DNA of 64,000 nt from Thioalkalivibrio sp. ALE31. GTDB taxonomy: Bacteria; Pseudomonadota; Gammaproteobacteria; Ectothiorhodospirales; Ectothiorhodospiraceae. The translations under genes were made by a program, and so were the position numbers. The DNA lies in contig NZ_KB905020.1 of the NCBI RefSeq assembly GCF_000377405.1, positions 62,001-126,000 on the forward strand. The letters run 5' to 3'. The notes under the pieces are model-generated. The model was not told the DNA's origin. It made no database searches and was given only the letters and a program-made list of their open reading frames with translations. This document shows, piece after piece, positions 26,643-35,048 of the stretch (position 1 is its first letter; each line of letters opens with the position of its first letter).

Positions 26643-27899
26643 TTACAGGCCGTTCCGGGCGAGCAGTTCCGGGATCTGGCGCTTGAACCGGAAGAATCCG
26701 TGGGTGGCATGGGGCCAGGCGAGGTCGTCCCACATCCGGCGCAGCGGAATGACCTCGATTCCGTCTTCCCCCAGCTCGTGAGCAATGACATCCAGGGCGT
26801 CGGCCAGGGGCCCGACAGGCGCCTCCGGTGTGGCGATGGTGGTCACGCCGGCGGTGGCACACTGCGACCGGAGGGTCTCCGCATTGAGTTGCGGGAGAAC
26901 GGTTGCGGGTTGCTGTAGGCTCTCGCCCGCGCGCCGCGCCGCATCCTCGGCTAGCGTGTCTACCCAGTGGCCAGTCGCGGCCCCAAATGGCCAGGGCATG
27001 TCAGGGTGGCCGCGCCGGGCGACGGCGATTGCCGCCACGTCGGTCTCCTTCGGCAATACTTCCTGACCGCTGAAGTCGTCGCCATGCAGCAGGAGGAGCA
27101 CACGCCGGCCGCGCGGCAGGGGTCGCGGGCCCGGGAGGGCCCCAGCAGCAGGCGGACTCTCGTCGCGGATAGCGGGCGCTTCGGACGCCAGACCGTGCGG
27201 ACCGAACCGATTGTCGGTAAACCGGGCAATATTGTCGGTCGTTGCGAGGTAGATCTTGCCCGGCGTCTGGATGCCCGCGACCCAGCGCCAGCCCAGGGTG
27301 TTGGAGGCAGGGTCGGCATCGAGCAGATGGCGCAGGAAGAAGTCCGCCCCCAACGTCCACGGCAGCCTCAGAGTGAAGATCCAGATCGACGCAAACCACA
27401 TGCGCGCATGGTTGTGCAGATACCCGGTTGCGACCAGTTCGCGGGCCCATTGGTCGAATCCGTCGACTCCGCTGCGCCCGGCCTCGGCCGCGGCGACGGC
27501 CTCGCGCAGGCCATCGTCTTCGGCGAGGCGTGCCCGATCGCTGTCGCGTTCTTCCAGGAAGGCCCGCCAGACGCGGGGGCGCATCTGCAGCCACCCCTTC
27601 CAGTAGGTACGCCAGAAGACTTCCTGGACAAACTTCTCGGCCGCCTCGGGTGAATGCCGGGCCAGGACCCGTGCGATCACCTCGTGTTCGCTAATGGCTC
27701 GATGGCGGATGTAAGGCGAAAGCAGCGATACGTTGTCGCGGCCACCGGGCCCGGGGTCGCGGTTGCGCTGGGCCGCATAGTGACGCCCCGCGCGGGGGAC
27801 AAAATCCGACAGCCGCTCCAGGGCGGCCGCCCGTGACGGCGGGAAAAGGGCGGCGCGTTCGTCTGGTGTGTCGCCGTCGGTGTCGACGAGGCCGGTCAT
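26643..27899 (-). CDS. Photolyase/cryptochrome-like flavoprotein with reversed domain order
   Basis: 418 residues. Unlike photolyases, which begin with an alpha/beta antenna domain, this begins with the helical FAD-binding domain: VSLLSPYIRHRAISEHEVI, FVQEVFWRTYWKGWLQ, FDQWARELVATGYLHNHARMWFAS, LLDADPASNTLGWRWVAG, then KIYLATTDNIARFT (to about 235). The last ~160 residues form an alpha/beta region: RRVLLLLHGDDF, VAAIAVARRG, VTTIATPEAPVGPLADAL, and an end DLAWPHATHGFFRFKRQIPELL that recalls the FTPFKR end of the photolyase antenna domain. This suggests a circular permutation (inference). Overlaps the flavin oxidoreductase gene by ATGA, so it is the last gene of a three-gene operon beside a true photolyase. 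Confidence 0.78.
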   Translation of the reverse strand: MTGLVDTDGDTPDERAALFPPSRAAALERLSDFVPRAGRHYAAQRNRDPGPGGRDNVSLLSPYIRHRAISEHEVIARVLARHSPEAAEKFVQEVFWRTYWKGWLQMRPRVWRAFLEERDSDRARLAEDDGLREAVAAAEAGRSGVDGFDQWARELVATGYLHNHARMWFASIWIFTLRLPWTLGADFFLRHLLDADPASNTLGWRWVAGIQTPGKIYLATTDNIARFTDNRFGPHGLASEAPAIRDESPPAAGALPGPRPLPRGRRVLLLLHGDDFSGQEVLPKETDVAAIAVARRGHPDMPWPFGAATGHWVDTLAEDAARRAGESLQQPATVLPQLNAETLRSQCATAGVTTIATPEAPVGPLADALDVIAHELGEDGIEVIPLRRMWDDLAWPHATHGFFRFKRQIPELLARNGL

Positions 27900-28855
27900 G
27901 GGGTGCCCCTGTGCGGGGCGGGAAGGTTCTCGAGGACCGCGTCCGCTAGGGCCTGGCCGCTGTCGAATGCCGACTCGACGCGCGGTCCCAGGGCCCAGTC
28001 CCCGCAGGCGCCCAGGCGCTGCCCGGCGTCCCAGAGGCAGGGGCGGCCGGCGGCCTGCTCGACTCGCGCGTACAGCCACCGGTGGACCTGATGCTGGAGC
28101 AGGCGGCCGGAGCCGAGCAGGGGCCGCAGGGCGCTCAGTAGCGGATGGGCCAGTTGATCCGGGTCTTCCTGGATGTGCTCGCGGGACCAGTCGGGGCCAG
28201 CGTGGGCCACGAGGGCCTCGGATTCCGCATCTCGGCCAGGTTTGGTGCCGTTCCGGGCAACCCATGCCAGTGGTTGCCCGGACAATTCGCGCGACGTTTC
28301 GTGCAGGTCGGTCCGGCCTTCGACGGCGGCCATCAACGCAATGCAGGGGGCATAGCGAACGCCTGCGAGCTCCGCAAACCCCGTCTCGGCGGTGGCCGCC
28401 AGCTCTGCGGCCTGCGGTGCGGGCAGGGCGAGCAGGACTGCGTCGAACGGGCCCTCAAGGCCGGCATGTTCAGGCACCGACTCGATCTGTAGATACCAAA
28501 CCCCGTCTGAACGTCGAAGGCCGTCGACTCGGGAGCTGCGCCGCACCTCCAGGGGTGCAGCCAGGGCACCGGCCGGGGCCGTCATGTCGGGGTGGCCCAC
28601 AAGCCTGTCGGCTCCCCATTCCGCCACCACACCCTGCGCTTGCCAGGCCTGTACCTGACGGCGAAAGCCTGCCCCACGAGCAGTGAAATACTGGGCCCCG
28701 TGATCGAAGCTCAGGCCATCCGTGCGCCGCGTCGCCATGCGTCCGCCGAGGCCCCGGCTCTTCTCCAGCACGAGACAGTCATGACCGGCATCGTGCAGCC
28801 GCCGGGCGGCTGCGAGCCCGGAGATCCCGGCACCAATGATCGCGATGCGTGCCAC
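27896..28855 (-). CDS. Renalase-like FAD/NAD(P)-dependent oxidoreductase
   Basis: 319 residues. N-terminal dinucleotide fold AIIGAGISGLAAARRLHDAGH, then LEKSRGLGGRMATRR and FDHGAQYFTAR, and a C-terminal flavin contact ACGDWALGPRVESAFDSGQALAD. This is the renalase/amine-oxidase-like group often coded next to photolyases in proteobacteria. It may reduce or supply flavin species, but the substrate is unknown. It lies between the SDR gene (6-base gap) and the photolyase-like gene (ATGA overlap). Confidence 0.85.
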   Translation of the reverse strand: MARIAIIGAGISGLAAARRLHDAGHDCLVLEKSRGLGGRMATRRTDGLSFDHGAQYFTARGAGFRRQVQAWQAQGVVAEWGADRLVGHPDMTAPAGALAAPLEVRRSSRVDGLRRSDGVWYLQIESVPEHAGLEGPFDAVLLALPAPQAAELAATAETGFAELAGVRYAPCIALMAAVEGRTDLHETSRELSGQPLAWVARNGTKPGRDAESEALVAHAGPDWSREHIQEDPDQLAHPLLSALRPLLGSGRLLQHQVHRWLYARVEQAAGRPCLWDAGQRLGACGDWALGPRVESAFDSGQALADAVLENLPAPHRGTP

Positions 28856-28861
28856 AACCCT

Positions 28862-29635
28862 TCAGCCGCCTGTCGGGACCATTGGGCGCACGCGGGAGAA
28901 CCCGCCGTCCACCGACAGGACCTGGCCGGTGACCCATCCGGCCTCGTCGGACAACAACCATGTGACAGCCCGCGCGAGGTCTTCCGCCTGCCCGTAACGC
29001 TGCAGCGGATACTGCGCCACGATCTGTGCCTCGGCACGCGGGGAGGCAAACAACCGTTCGGTGGCGCCCGTCCGTGTCAGCCCGGGTGCAATCCCGTTAA
29101 CCCGGATGCCGTGGCCGGCGTAGGTCGCGGCAGCGGCCGGGACCAGGCTGGCGATCGCACCCTTGGCCATCGCAATCGCCTCGTGATTGGACACGCCGAT
29201 CTGAGCAACGACCGAGCTGAACAGAACGGCGCTGCCGCGGGGTTCGTCCGTCTGGAGTCGGGCCTTCACCCAGGCGCGCAAAGTGTAAAAGGCGCTGTCC
29301 TGGTTGGCCGCCATGCAGTCGCGATACTGCGCCTCTGTGGTTCGGTGCAACGGGGCCAGCAGCGCGCTGCCGGCACAGTGAGCGAGTCGCGTGGGGGGCT
29401 CGCCGAAATGTTCGGAGGCCCGGACCACGGCCGCATCCGCGCCTTCAGCGGTACTGACATCCGCGGCGATCGTACAGGCCTCGAGGTCATTCGGAAGCTG
29501 CCCGCGAAGGGCTTCCAGCCCCTCGGCGTTGCGCGAGACAAGAGCGACCCGGTCATATGCGGGATCGAGGGATCGCAACAGCGCGCTTGCCACCCCGCCG
29601 GTTGCGCCGGTCACCAGGACTGTCCGTTTCGTCAT
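28862..29635 (-). CDS. SDR-family protein of the photolyase cluster, catalytic Tyr missing
   Basis: 257 residues from the ATG giving MTKRTVLVTGATGGVASALL. The nucleotide loop GATGGVA and the C-terminal VTGQVLSVDGGFS are normal. In the active site the sequence reads SSVVAQIGVSNHEAIAMAKGAIAS: the lysine is present, but the residue four before it is Ile instead of Tyr, and seven before it is His. It may be a binding or scaffold SDR, or use His. First gene of the minus-strand operon that diverges from the photolyase at 29852. Confidence 0.82.
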   Translation of the reverse strand: MTKRTVLVTGATGGVASALLRSLDPAYDRVALVSRNAEGLEALRGQLPNDLEACTIAADVSTAEGADAAVVRASEHFGEPPTRLAHCAGSALLAPLHRTTEAQYRDCMAANQDSAFYTLRAWVKARLQTDEPRGSAVLFSSVVAQIGVSNHEAIAMAKGAIASLVPAAAATYAGHGIRVNGIAPGLTRTGATERLFASPRAEAQIVAQYPLQRYGQAEDLARAVTWLLSDEAGWVTGQVLSVDGGFSRVRPMVPTGG

Positions 29636-29851
29636 CGCGCGTGGCTCCTTCGGGCTACTTACATGGGGCAAGACAAAGCGTTCGTCCTGTCTCCGGAGGG
29701 CAAGTTCAACAGGGACCTTCGAGCCGCCCCTGAGCGGGTTGTCGCTTTGCCCCGCACGAACCCCGAGCGCCGCCGGGTGTCTGCACTGGGAAGACCGGGC
29801 GGCGGCTTCCATGCAGGCCCGCCCAGCCCCACCTTGCGGAGTCCGTGACAG

Positions 29852-31423
29852 ATGCCCAAGCCCGTCCACCTCGTATGGTTCAAGCGCGATCTGCGCGTCG
29901 ATGATCACGGCCCGCTTCATCACGCCGCACAGGCGGGACCCATACTGCCGCTGTACATTGTGGAGCCCGGCTACTGGGAGCTGCCGGATACGAGCCGGCG
30001 CCATTGGGATTTCATCCGGGCCAGCCTCCTGGAACTGGACCAGGCCTTGTCCGATCTTGGTCGGTCCCTCGTCGTGCGCGAGGGCTCTGCGGTGGAGGTG
30101 CTCCAGCAGCTACTCGACGAGATCCCGGTTGCAGCCGTGTACAGCCATCAGGAAACCGGGAATCGCTGGACCTATGACCGTGATCGTGCGGTCGCACGCC
30201 TGCTGCGCGATCGCGGTGTCCCGTGGCGCGAGTATCGTCAGCATGGGGTCGTGCGCGGGCTGCGCAACCGCGATGGCTGGGCGTCCCAGTGGGAGGATTT
30301 GATGCGTGAACGCCCCTTTGGCGCACCTGGGGCTTTGGCTGCTGGACCCGCGGTGGCCGGCGGGGTCGACCGCCTGCCGCAGGCTCCGGCGGGTGTTGCG
30401 GCCGACGCCGCGATCGATCTGCAGTCCCCGGGATTGCAAGCCGGGCGCCGCGTTGTGCGCGATTTCCTGCGCGAGCGCGCAGAGCACTATGCCGGTGGTA
30501 TCAGCAGCCCCGCGCGGGCCTGGACCGCCAGTTCGCGGCTGAGCCCGCATCTGGCTTACGGCACGGTTTCGTTGCGCCGCGTGCTGCAGGCCTCGCGCGA
30601 ACGTCAGAGGGAGGTGGGCGCGCCGCGCGGCCTGGATCGCCGGCAGGCAGCATGGAAGAGGTCGCTGCGCCAGTTCGAGGAGCGGTTGCACTGGCACTGC
30701 CACTTCATGCAGAAGCTGGAAGATGCCCCGGACATCGAGTTCCAGAACCTGCATCGTGCTTGCGATGGACTGCGTGAAGACGCCTTTGATGAGCACCGTT
30801 TTCGTGCCTGGCAAGACGGCCTCACGGGATACCCCCTGGTCGATGCGTGCATGCGCGCCTTGCGCGATCACGGCTGGATCAACTTCCGTATGCGCGCGAT
30901 GGTCGTCGCGTTCGCCTCATATCACCTCTGGCTCCACTGGCGCCGGCCCGCGCAGCATCTGGCACGCATGTTCACGGACTACGAGCCCGGCATCCACTAT
31001 AGCCAGATGCAGATGCAGTCGGGAACGACGGGTATCAACGCCCTGCGCATCTACAACCCGGTGAAGCAATCGCTGGATCAGGATCCGGACGGCGTATTTA
31101 TTCGGCAATGGGTACCGGAACTGGCGCGAGTACCGGGCGACTGGATTCACCAGCCCTGGAAGATGACAGAGGGCCTGCAGCGTGAATCCGGTTGCCGCAT
31201 TGGCCACGACTATCCGCTGCCGGTGGTGGATCACGAGCACGCGGCGCGGCGGGCACGTGAACGCTTCAAGTCGGTGCGCGGGACCGGGGCTTCCCGTCAG
31301 GAGACGGCCGGTATCCACCAGCGCCATGGCAGCCGGCGCCGCCCTTCTGCGCGTACCCCGGGCCGGACGAGGCAGGCGCGTACGCGGGATCAGATGGACC
31401 TGTTCCCGGACCCGGATCCGTGA
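29852..31423 (+). CDS. phr: Cryptochrome/deoxyribodipyrimidine photolyase family protein
   Basis: 523 residues with standard domain order: alpha/beta antenna domain (LVWFKRDLRVDDHGPL, YIVEPGYWELPD, VYSHQETGNRWTYDRD) and helical FAD domain (LSPHLAYGTVSLRRVL, LRQFEERLHWHCHF, FRAWQDGLTGYPLVDACMRALRDHGWINFRMRAM, MQMQSGTTGINALRIYNP). The MQSGTTGINALRIYNP form is that of the photolyase-like clade found in light-induced clusters with SDR and flavin oxidoreductase partners. A basic tail of about 55 residues follows the catalytic domain. It uses blue light to repair pyrimidine dimers, or senses light; which one is not decidable from sequence alone. Confidence 0.9.
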   Translation: MPKPVHLVWFKRDLRVDDHGPLHHAAQAGPILPLYIVEPGYWELPDTSRRHWDFIRASLLELDQALSDLGRSLVVREGSAVEVLQQLLDEIPVAAVYSHQETGNRWTYDRDRAVARLLRDRGVPWREYRQHGVVRGLRNRDGWASQWEDLMRERPFGAPGALAAGPAVAGGVDRLPQAPAGVAADAAIDLQSPGLQAGRRVVRDFLRERAEHYAGGISSPARAWTASSRLSPHLAYGTVSLRRVLQASRERQREVGAPRGLDRRQAAWKRSLRQFEERLHWHCHFMQKLEDAPDIEFQNLHRACDGLREDAFDEHRFRAWQDGLTGYPLVDACMRALRDHGWINFRMRAMVVAFASYHLWLHWRRPAQHLARMFTDYEPGIHYSQMQMQSGTTGINALRIYNPVKQSLDQDPDGVFIRQWVPELARVPGDWIHQPWKMTEGLQRESGCRIGHDYPLPVVDHEHAARRARERFKSVRGTGASRQETAGIHQRHGSRRRPSARTPGRTRQARTRDQMDLFPDPDP

Positions 31424-31564
31424 GCGGCTTCCGGGGTACGGCTTCGGTGCTCGTCGAACAGCGCGGCTGTCCTGCATGTGTACGCGGTAGAGTAGGGCGT
31501 TACGGCCGGCTCGGTAGGGCGGGCTCGCTCCGTCAATCGTCACCGGTACCGGTCGAGGCATGCC

Positions 31565-32212
31565 ATGCGAAGCGCGATCTATGATTTCCTGATCCTGCGG
31601 CTGACGGCTCACTGGTACGCGGCGGCGCTGGAACGGATTCCCGACGGGGCACGGGTTCTGGACGTGGGGATCGGCACGGCCGGGGCATTACTGGCCAACG
31701 CACCGGGTGTCAGACGCAAGGAATTGCGTGTCACGGGGATCGACATCGACGGCGACTACGTCCGTCGGGCCCAGCGGCGGTTGGCGGAGTCACCGTTGGC
31801 CGACTGCGTCGAGGCGCGTCAGGAATCCGTGTACGACCACGCGGGCGGCCCCTACGACGTGGTGTATTTCTCGGCGAGCTTCATGCTGCTGCCCGATCCA
31901 GAACAGGCCCTGCGCCATGCCACTGGCCAGCTACGACCGGACGGTCGCTTCCTGTTCACGCAGACCATCCAGCGTCGGCCCTCTCGCTGGATGGAGTGGT
32001 TCAAGCCGCTGCTGCGACGGCTCACTACCATCGATTTCGGGCAGGTGACCTACGAGGCGGATCTCCGTGCCCAGCTGGCGGCGGCCGGGCTTGTGGTCGA
32101 GGAATGGACCGTACTCGCCACCCACGGGGCTCGCGCCTCCTGTCTGGTGGTGGCGAGACCTGCCAGTACGACCGCCGGTCAGGATGCCAGCCAGCGCGCC
32201 AGCAGCATATAG
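31565..32212 (+). CDS. Class I SAM-dependent methyltransferase
   Basis: 215 residues. Motif I is VLDVGIGTAGALLANAPG, followed by ELRVTGIDIDGDYVRRAQRRL and PYDVVYFSASFMLLPDPEQAL. The C-terminal half matches small-molecule methyltransferases (RPDGRFLFTQTIQ). 141 bases after the photolyase on the same strand; methyltransferases are common in photolyase clusters, so a shared role is possible but not shown. Substrate unknown. Confidence 0.78.
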   Translation: MRSAIYDFLILRLTAHWYAAALERIPDGARVLDVGIGTAGALLANAPGVRRKELRVTGIDIDGDYVRRAQRRLAESPLADCVEARQESVYDHAGGPYDVVYFSASFMLLPDPEQALRHATGQLRPDGRFLFTQTIQRRPSRWMEWFKPLLRRLTTIDFGQVTYEADLRAQLAAAGLVVEEWTVLATHGARASCLVVARPASTTAGQDASQRASSI

Positions 32213-32490
32213 CGGCCACTCATCGATCCAGACCACCAACCCCCGTAGGAGCCTGCTTGCAGGCGAAGTTCCGAACAGGCGGTCATTCCGGAAACGCACA
32301 GCGGTTATTCGGGAACTCGGGCTCCGGGGCCGGGGCGGACGCCAGAGATCCCGGCTCTGCGCTTTGCTTCGGCCGGGATGACGGTGTGGCGCGTGGAAGG
32401 AGATGGGCGCCCACTTCCTCACGCTTCGGCGTCTCTCCGCTCGGGGCGATGTGGGGTCAATCCGAAGGCAGACATCCAGGCACCGAGGGG
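32213..32490. other. Repeat-filled spacer
   Basis: Holds a half REP (32245-32268), a full ~102-bp GTCATTCCGG...CCGGGATGAC unit (32282-32383) and a degenerate GGAGATGGGCGCCCACTTCC motif (32399-32418). No gene seen. Confidence 0.6.
32282..32383. repeat. Family B palindromic repeat, copy 1
   Basis: About 102 bases between GTCATTCCGG and CCGGGATGAC. It folds as two hairpins: the left one uses GAAACGC/GCGGTT, the right one CCCGGCTCTGCG...CGGCCGGG. Same family as 33980-34080, 50373-50474, 51220-51321 and 52746-52846. Confidence 0.8.
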
Positions 32491-33456
32491 TTACGGGCGT
32501 TCGTGCTCTTCTCCGGAGCCCAGCCAGAAGTCCAGGCGTTTGGCGAGAAACTCCTGCCCGCTCATGTAGTGGGACCCATCACAGGAGAAGTTGAGGCCAA
32601 CCATGCCGTTGAAGATATTGAGGGAGCCGGAGCGCAGGTAGATCGTGTCGTCCATGAAGCGCAGCTCGCGGAAGGTACGGAACACGGCTGCGACCTGCTC
32701 CGTGGAGAGTACTGCCTCCTCGGGGTAGGTCCGCTGGGGATAGGCGAGACAGATCCCGGGATCCGTGAGGTCCTCGTAGTCCAGCAAGCGGTAGCGGAAC
32801 GGGTCGCCGCGCAGCCACAAGGTGGCCCGGGAACTGGAGAAATGCAGCTTGCCGTGGAATACGCCGTGGGCGGCCACCAGCTCGGTCAGGAGATCCAGTA
32901 CCTCGTCGATCCGGGTGTCGAGCGGGCTGTCCACCCGATGCTGGTTGAACAGGCCCCCGCGGATCGCTGGATCCCCCTTCAGCTGCATCCATTGGTCCGG
33001 CTGCTGATAGAGGTCGCGGGTCAGGGGCAGCTCCCGCAGGTCGAAGTCCGCCCCCAGAAACCCCAGCAGTGTGCCGTCGCTTTGGGTCAGCCGTTGCACG
33101 GCCGTCAGGGTAGGGCGGCGCCGATTGCGGCTGATGTAGGCCGACGACATCGAGAATTCGGCACCCGCCAGGGCATCGGCCATGTAGGGCCGGGTGCTGC
33201 GATCCCTTCCGGCCTGGTCCGGCAAGGGGCCTTCCGGGGATACGTTGGCGGTCACCTGGTGAGCGCGCGGATCGAGCACATAGAGGTACTTGCAGGACGG
33301 CAGCGCGCCCAGGGCCACGGCGAGTCGCTGCTCGAGGGCCTCACGCTCGCCCCACCTCTCGGCGCAGGGGCCCACCAGCCGCGCCAGGGCGGTCGACAGT
33401 TGCCCCTGAAGCAGCAGTCGCTGCCGGGCCACCGCCGTCATTGTCGCTTCACTCAT
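32491..33456 (-). CDS. Cache/PDC-type sensor domain protein without an output domain
   Basis: 321 residues from the ATG giving MSEATMTAVARQRLLL. The middle (SCKYLYVLDPRAHQVTANVSPEG, then RDRSTRPYMADALAGAEFSMSSAYIS and SDGTLLGFLGADFDLRELPL) matches the PDC/Cache sensing fold of chemoreceptors and kinases. No transmembrane segment and no kinase, GGDEF or methyl-accepting domain follows; instead there are about 150 residues of unknown fold. It may sense a ligand in the cytoplasm. Flanked on both sides by repeat-rich spacers. Confidence 0.65.
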   Translation of the reverse strand: MSEATMTAVARQRLLLQGQLSTALARLVGPCAERWGEREALEQRLAVALGALPSCKYLYVLDPRAHQVTANVSPEGPLPDQAGRDRSTRPYMADALAGAEFSMSSAYISRNRRRPTLTAVQRLTQSDGTLLGFLGADFDLRELPLTRDLYQQPDQWMQLKGDPAIRGGLFNQHRVDSPLDTRIDEVLDLLTELVAAHGVFHGKLHFSSSRATLWLRGDPFRYRLLDYEDLTDPGICLAYPQRTYPEEAVLSTEQVAAVFRTFRELRFMDDTIYLRSGSLNIFNGMVGLNFSCDGSHYMSGQEFLAKRLDFWLGSGEEHERP

Positions 33457-33858
33457 GGCCTTCGCTCGGAGGATAACGATGGGAACGCGCCCGCCAGGGG
33501 CGACCGTCTCGCGAGGGTGCCGCAGGACCGGCGGTGGCGCAACAACCGACTTGACGCATCCTGACGTCGGATAGGCCACGGCGTTGGGCGTGTCACCATT
33601 ACGGGCTATAAGTGGCCCCTTGATGGGACTATTCGTAGAGACAGCTACCACAGCGCGGCGCGCGCTCAACAGCTCAGGTCGGCCCTCTGGCCGAGGCAGC
33701 GGCAAAAGACAAGCGCCGGCCCGCGAAATCCAAAGGTAAGCACCTGATCACCACAGGTTCCGTCAGCGAGCTGCGCGAGAAGCCAGCCATCACCGAAACG
33801 ACGATACCGCCCCAAAGCGCTTGCGCCTGTTCGTCACCGAGGCTGAAGCCTCCCTACT

Positions 33859-33927
33859 GTAGGAGGCGAGCCCTCTCGCCGATCGGGCATGTCCGGCGCC
33901 CCATCGCCCAGAGGGCTGGGCTCCTAC
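33859..33927. repeat. REP-like palindrome, family E
   Basis: GTAGGAGGCGAGCCCTCTCGCC ends in an inverted GGGCTGGGCTCCTAC. Related copies: 45445-45511, 49414-49482 and 52566-52635. Confidence 0.75.
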
Positions 33928-33979
33928 CGGAGAAGGGGGCTGTGGCGGCATGTGAACAAGATGGGTGTCCTCTTCCGTG

Positions 33980-34080
33980 GTCATCCCGGAAACCGCGCAG
34001 CGGTTATCCGGGATCTCGGCCGCCGAGGCAGGAGCGGACGTCAGAGATCCCCCTCTCCGCTTCGCTCCGGCCGGGATGAC
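33980..34080. repeat. Family B palindromic repeat, copy 2
   Basis: 101 bases from GTCATCCCGG to CCGGGATGAC with the two-hairpin layout. The left hairpin is near perfect: ATCCCGGAAACCGC / GCGGTTATCCGGGAT. Confidence 0.85.
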
Positions 34081-34132
34081 CGTGGGCACCGGGAGGAAGA
34101 TGGGTGCCCTCTTGCTCGGTCCTCTTTCTCGG

Positions 34133-35032
34133 TCACAGGGACGCGGCGGTCCGATGGAGAATCGCATGGCGATCGGCAAGCGCCGTGATGTCGCGGTCGT
34201 AACCCCCGCCGATCACCGCTGCCACGGGCGCGGCCCTCTCGCGACAGACCTGCAGCACGTGCCGGTCACGCGCCTCGAGGCCCGCATCGGTCAGCTCCAG
34301 ATGCCCCAGCCGATCCGCTTGATGTACATCGACGCCGGCGTCGTACACCACCAGGTCCGGGCGCACGGCGTCGATCAGGGTCGCAAGGGCATCTCGCAGG
34401 GTGGCCAGATACGCATCATCGCCGGTGCCGCGGGCGAGTTCGATGTCGTGGTCGCCGGGCGTCTTGCGCGCCGGGAAATTGCTGCCCGCGTGCATGGAGA
34501 AGGTCACCACCTCGGGGGTATCCGCGAAGATGGCGGCCGTCCCATCGCCCTGGTGGACGTCGAGGTCGATGATCAGGACACGCTGGACCCATCCCATAGC
34601 GCGCGCATGGGCCGCTGCGACGGCAATATCGTTGATCAGGCAGTACCCGCTCGCGAACCCCGCGTGGGCATGGTGGGTGCCGCCGGCGGTATTCAGAGCC
34701 AGGCCGTCGCTCAGTGCAGCCTCCACGGTCAGCAGGGTGCCGCCCGTCTCCAGTCGCACGCGCTCCACCAGCGCTTCCGACCACTGGAACCCGCTGCGCC
34801 TCTGGGCGGCCTTGCTGGTCTGGCCGGACAGGAAGGCATCCAGGTAGGCCGGTGTATGCACGCGGGCCAGAGCCCCCCGAGGGGCGATCTCCGGTTGCAG
34901 CCAGTCGATTGTCGTGTCGCCCAGCTCGGTTTCCAGCCGGTCCCGCAGGGCCTGGAACTTTGCCATGGGGAATGGATGCCCATCCGGCAGTTCGATCGTG
35001 TAGCGCGGATGATGGATCAGCGGAAGCGGCAT
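34133..35032 (-). CDS. Histone deacetylase-family amidohydrolase
   Basis: 299 residues, the short bacterial HDAC-like form. The catalytic His pair and zinc ligands are visible: NTAGGTHHAHAGFASGYCLIND, then VLIIDLDVHQGDGTAAIF, and the third Asp in YDAGVDVHQADRLGHLELT. Members remove acetyl groups from acetylpolyamines, acetoin-like substrates or proteins. It starts 17 bases after the ubiG stop on the same strand, so it is likely co-transcribed with ubiG, though no functional link is known to me. Confidence 0.9.
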   Translation of the reverse strand: MPLPLIHHPRYTIELPDGHPFPMAKFQALRDRLETELGDTTIDWLQPEIAPRGALARVHTPAYLDAFLSGQTSKAAQRRSGFQWSEALVERVRLETGGTLLTVEAALSDGLALNTAGGTHHAHAGFASGYCLINDIAVAAAHARAMGWVQRVLIIDLDVHQGDGTAAIFADTPEVVTFSMHAGSNFPARKTPGDHDIELARGTGDDAYLATLRDALATLIDAVRPDLVVYDAGVDVHQADRLGHLELTDAGLEARDRHVLQVCRERAAPVAAVIGGGYDRDITALADRHAILHRTAASL

Positions 35033-35048
35033 ACCGCGGACTTGTCCT

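Larger units (their letters stand above)
33457..34132. other. 676-base gene-free spacer with repeats
   Basis: From left: about 400 bases with no recognisable gene, a REP of the GTAGGAGGCGAGCC type (33859-33927), the short motif AAGATGGGTGTCCTCTTCC (33959-33977), a full family B unit (33980-34080) and a second short motif (34093-34112). I see no open frame that looks coding. Confidence 0.6.
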
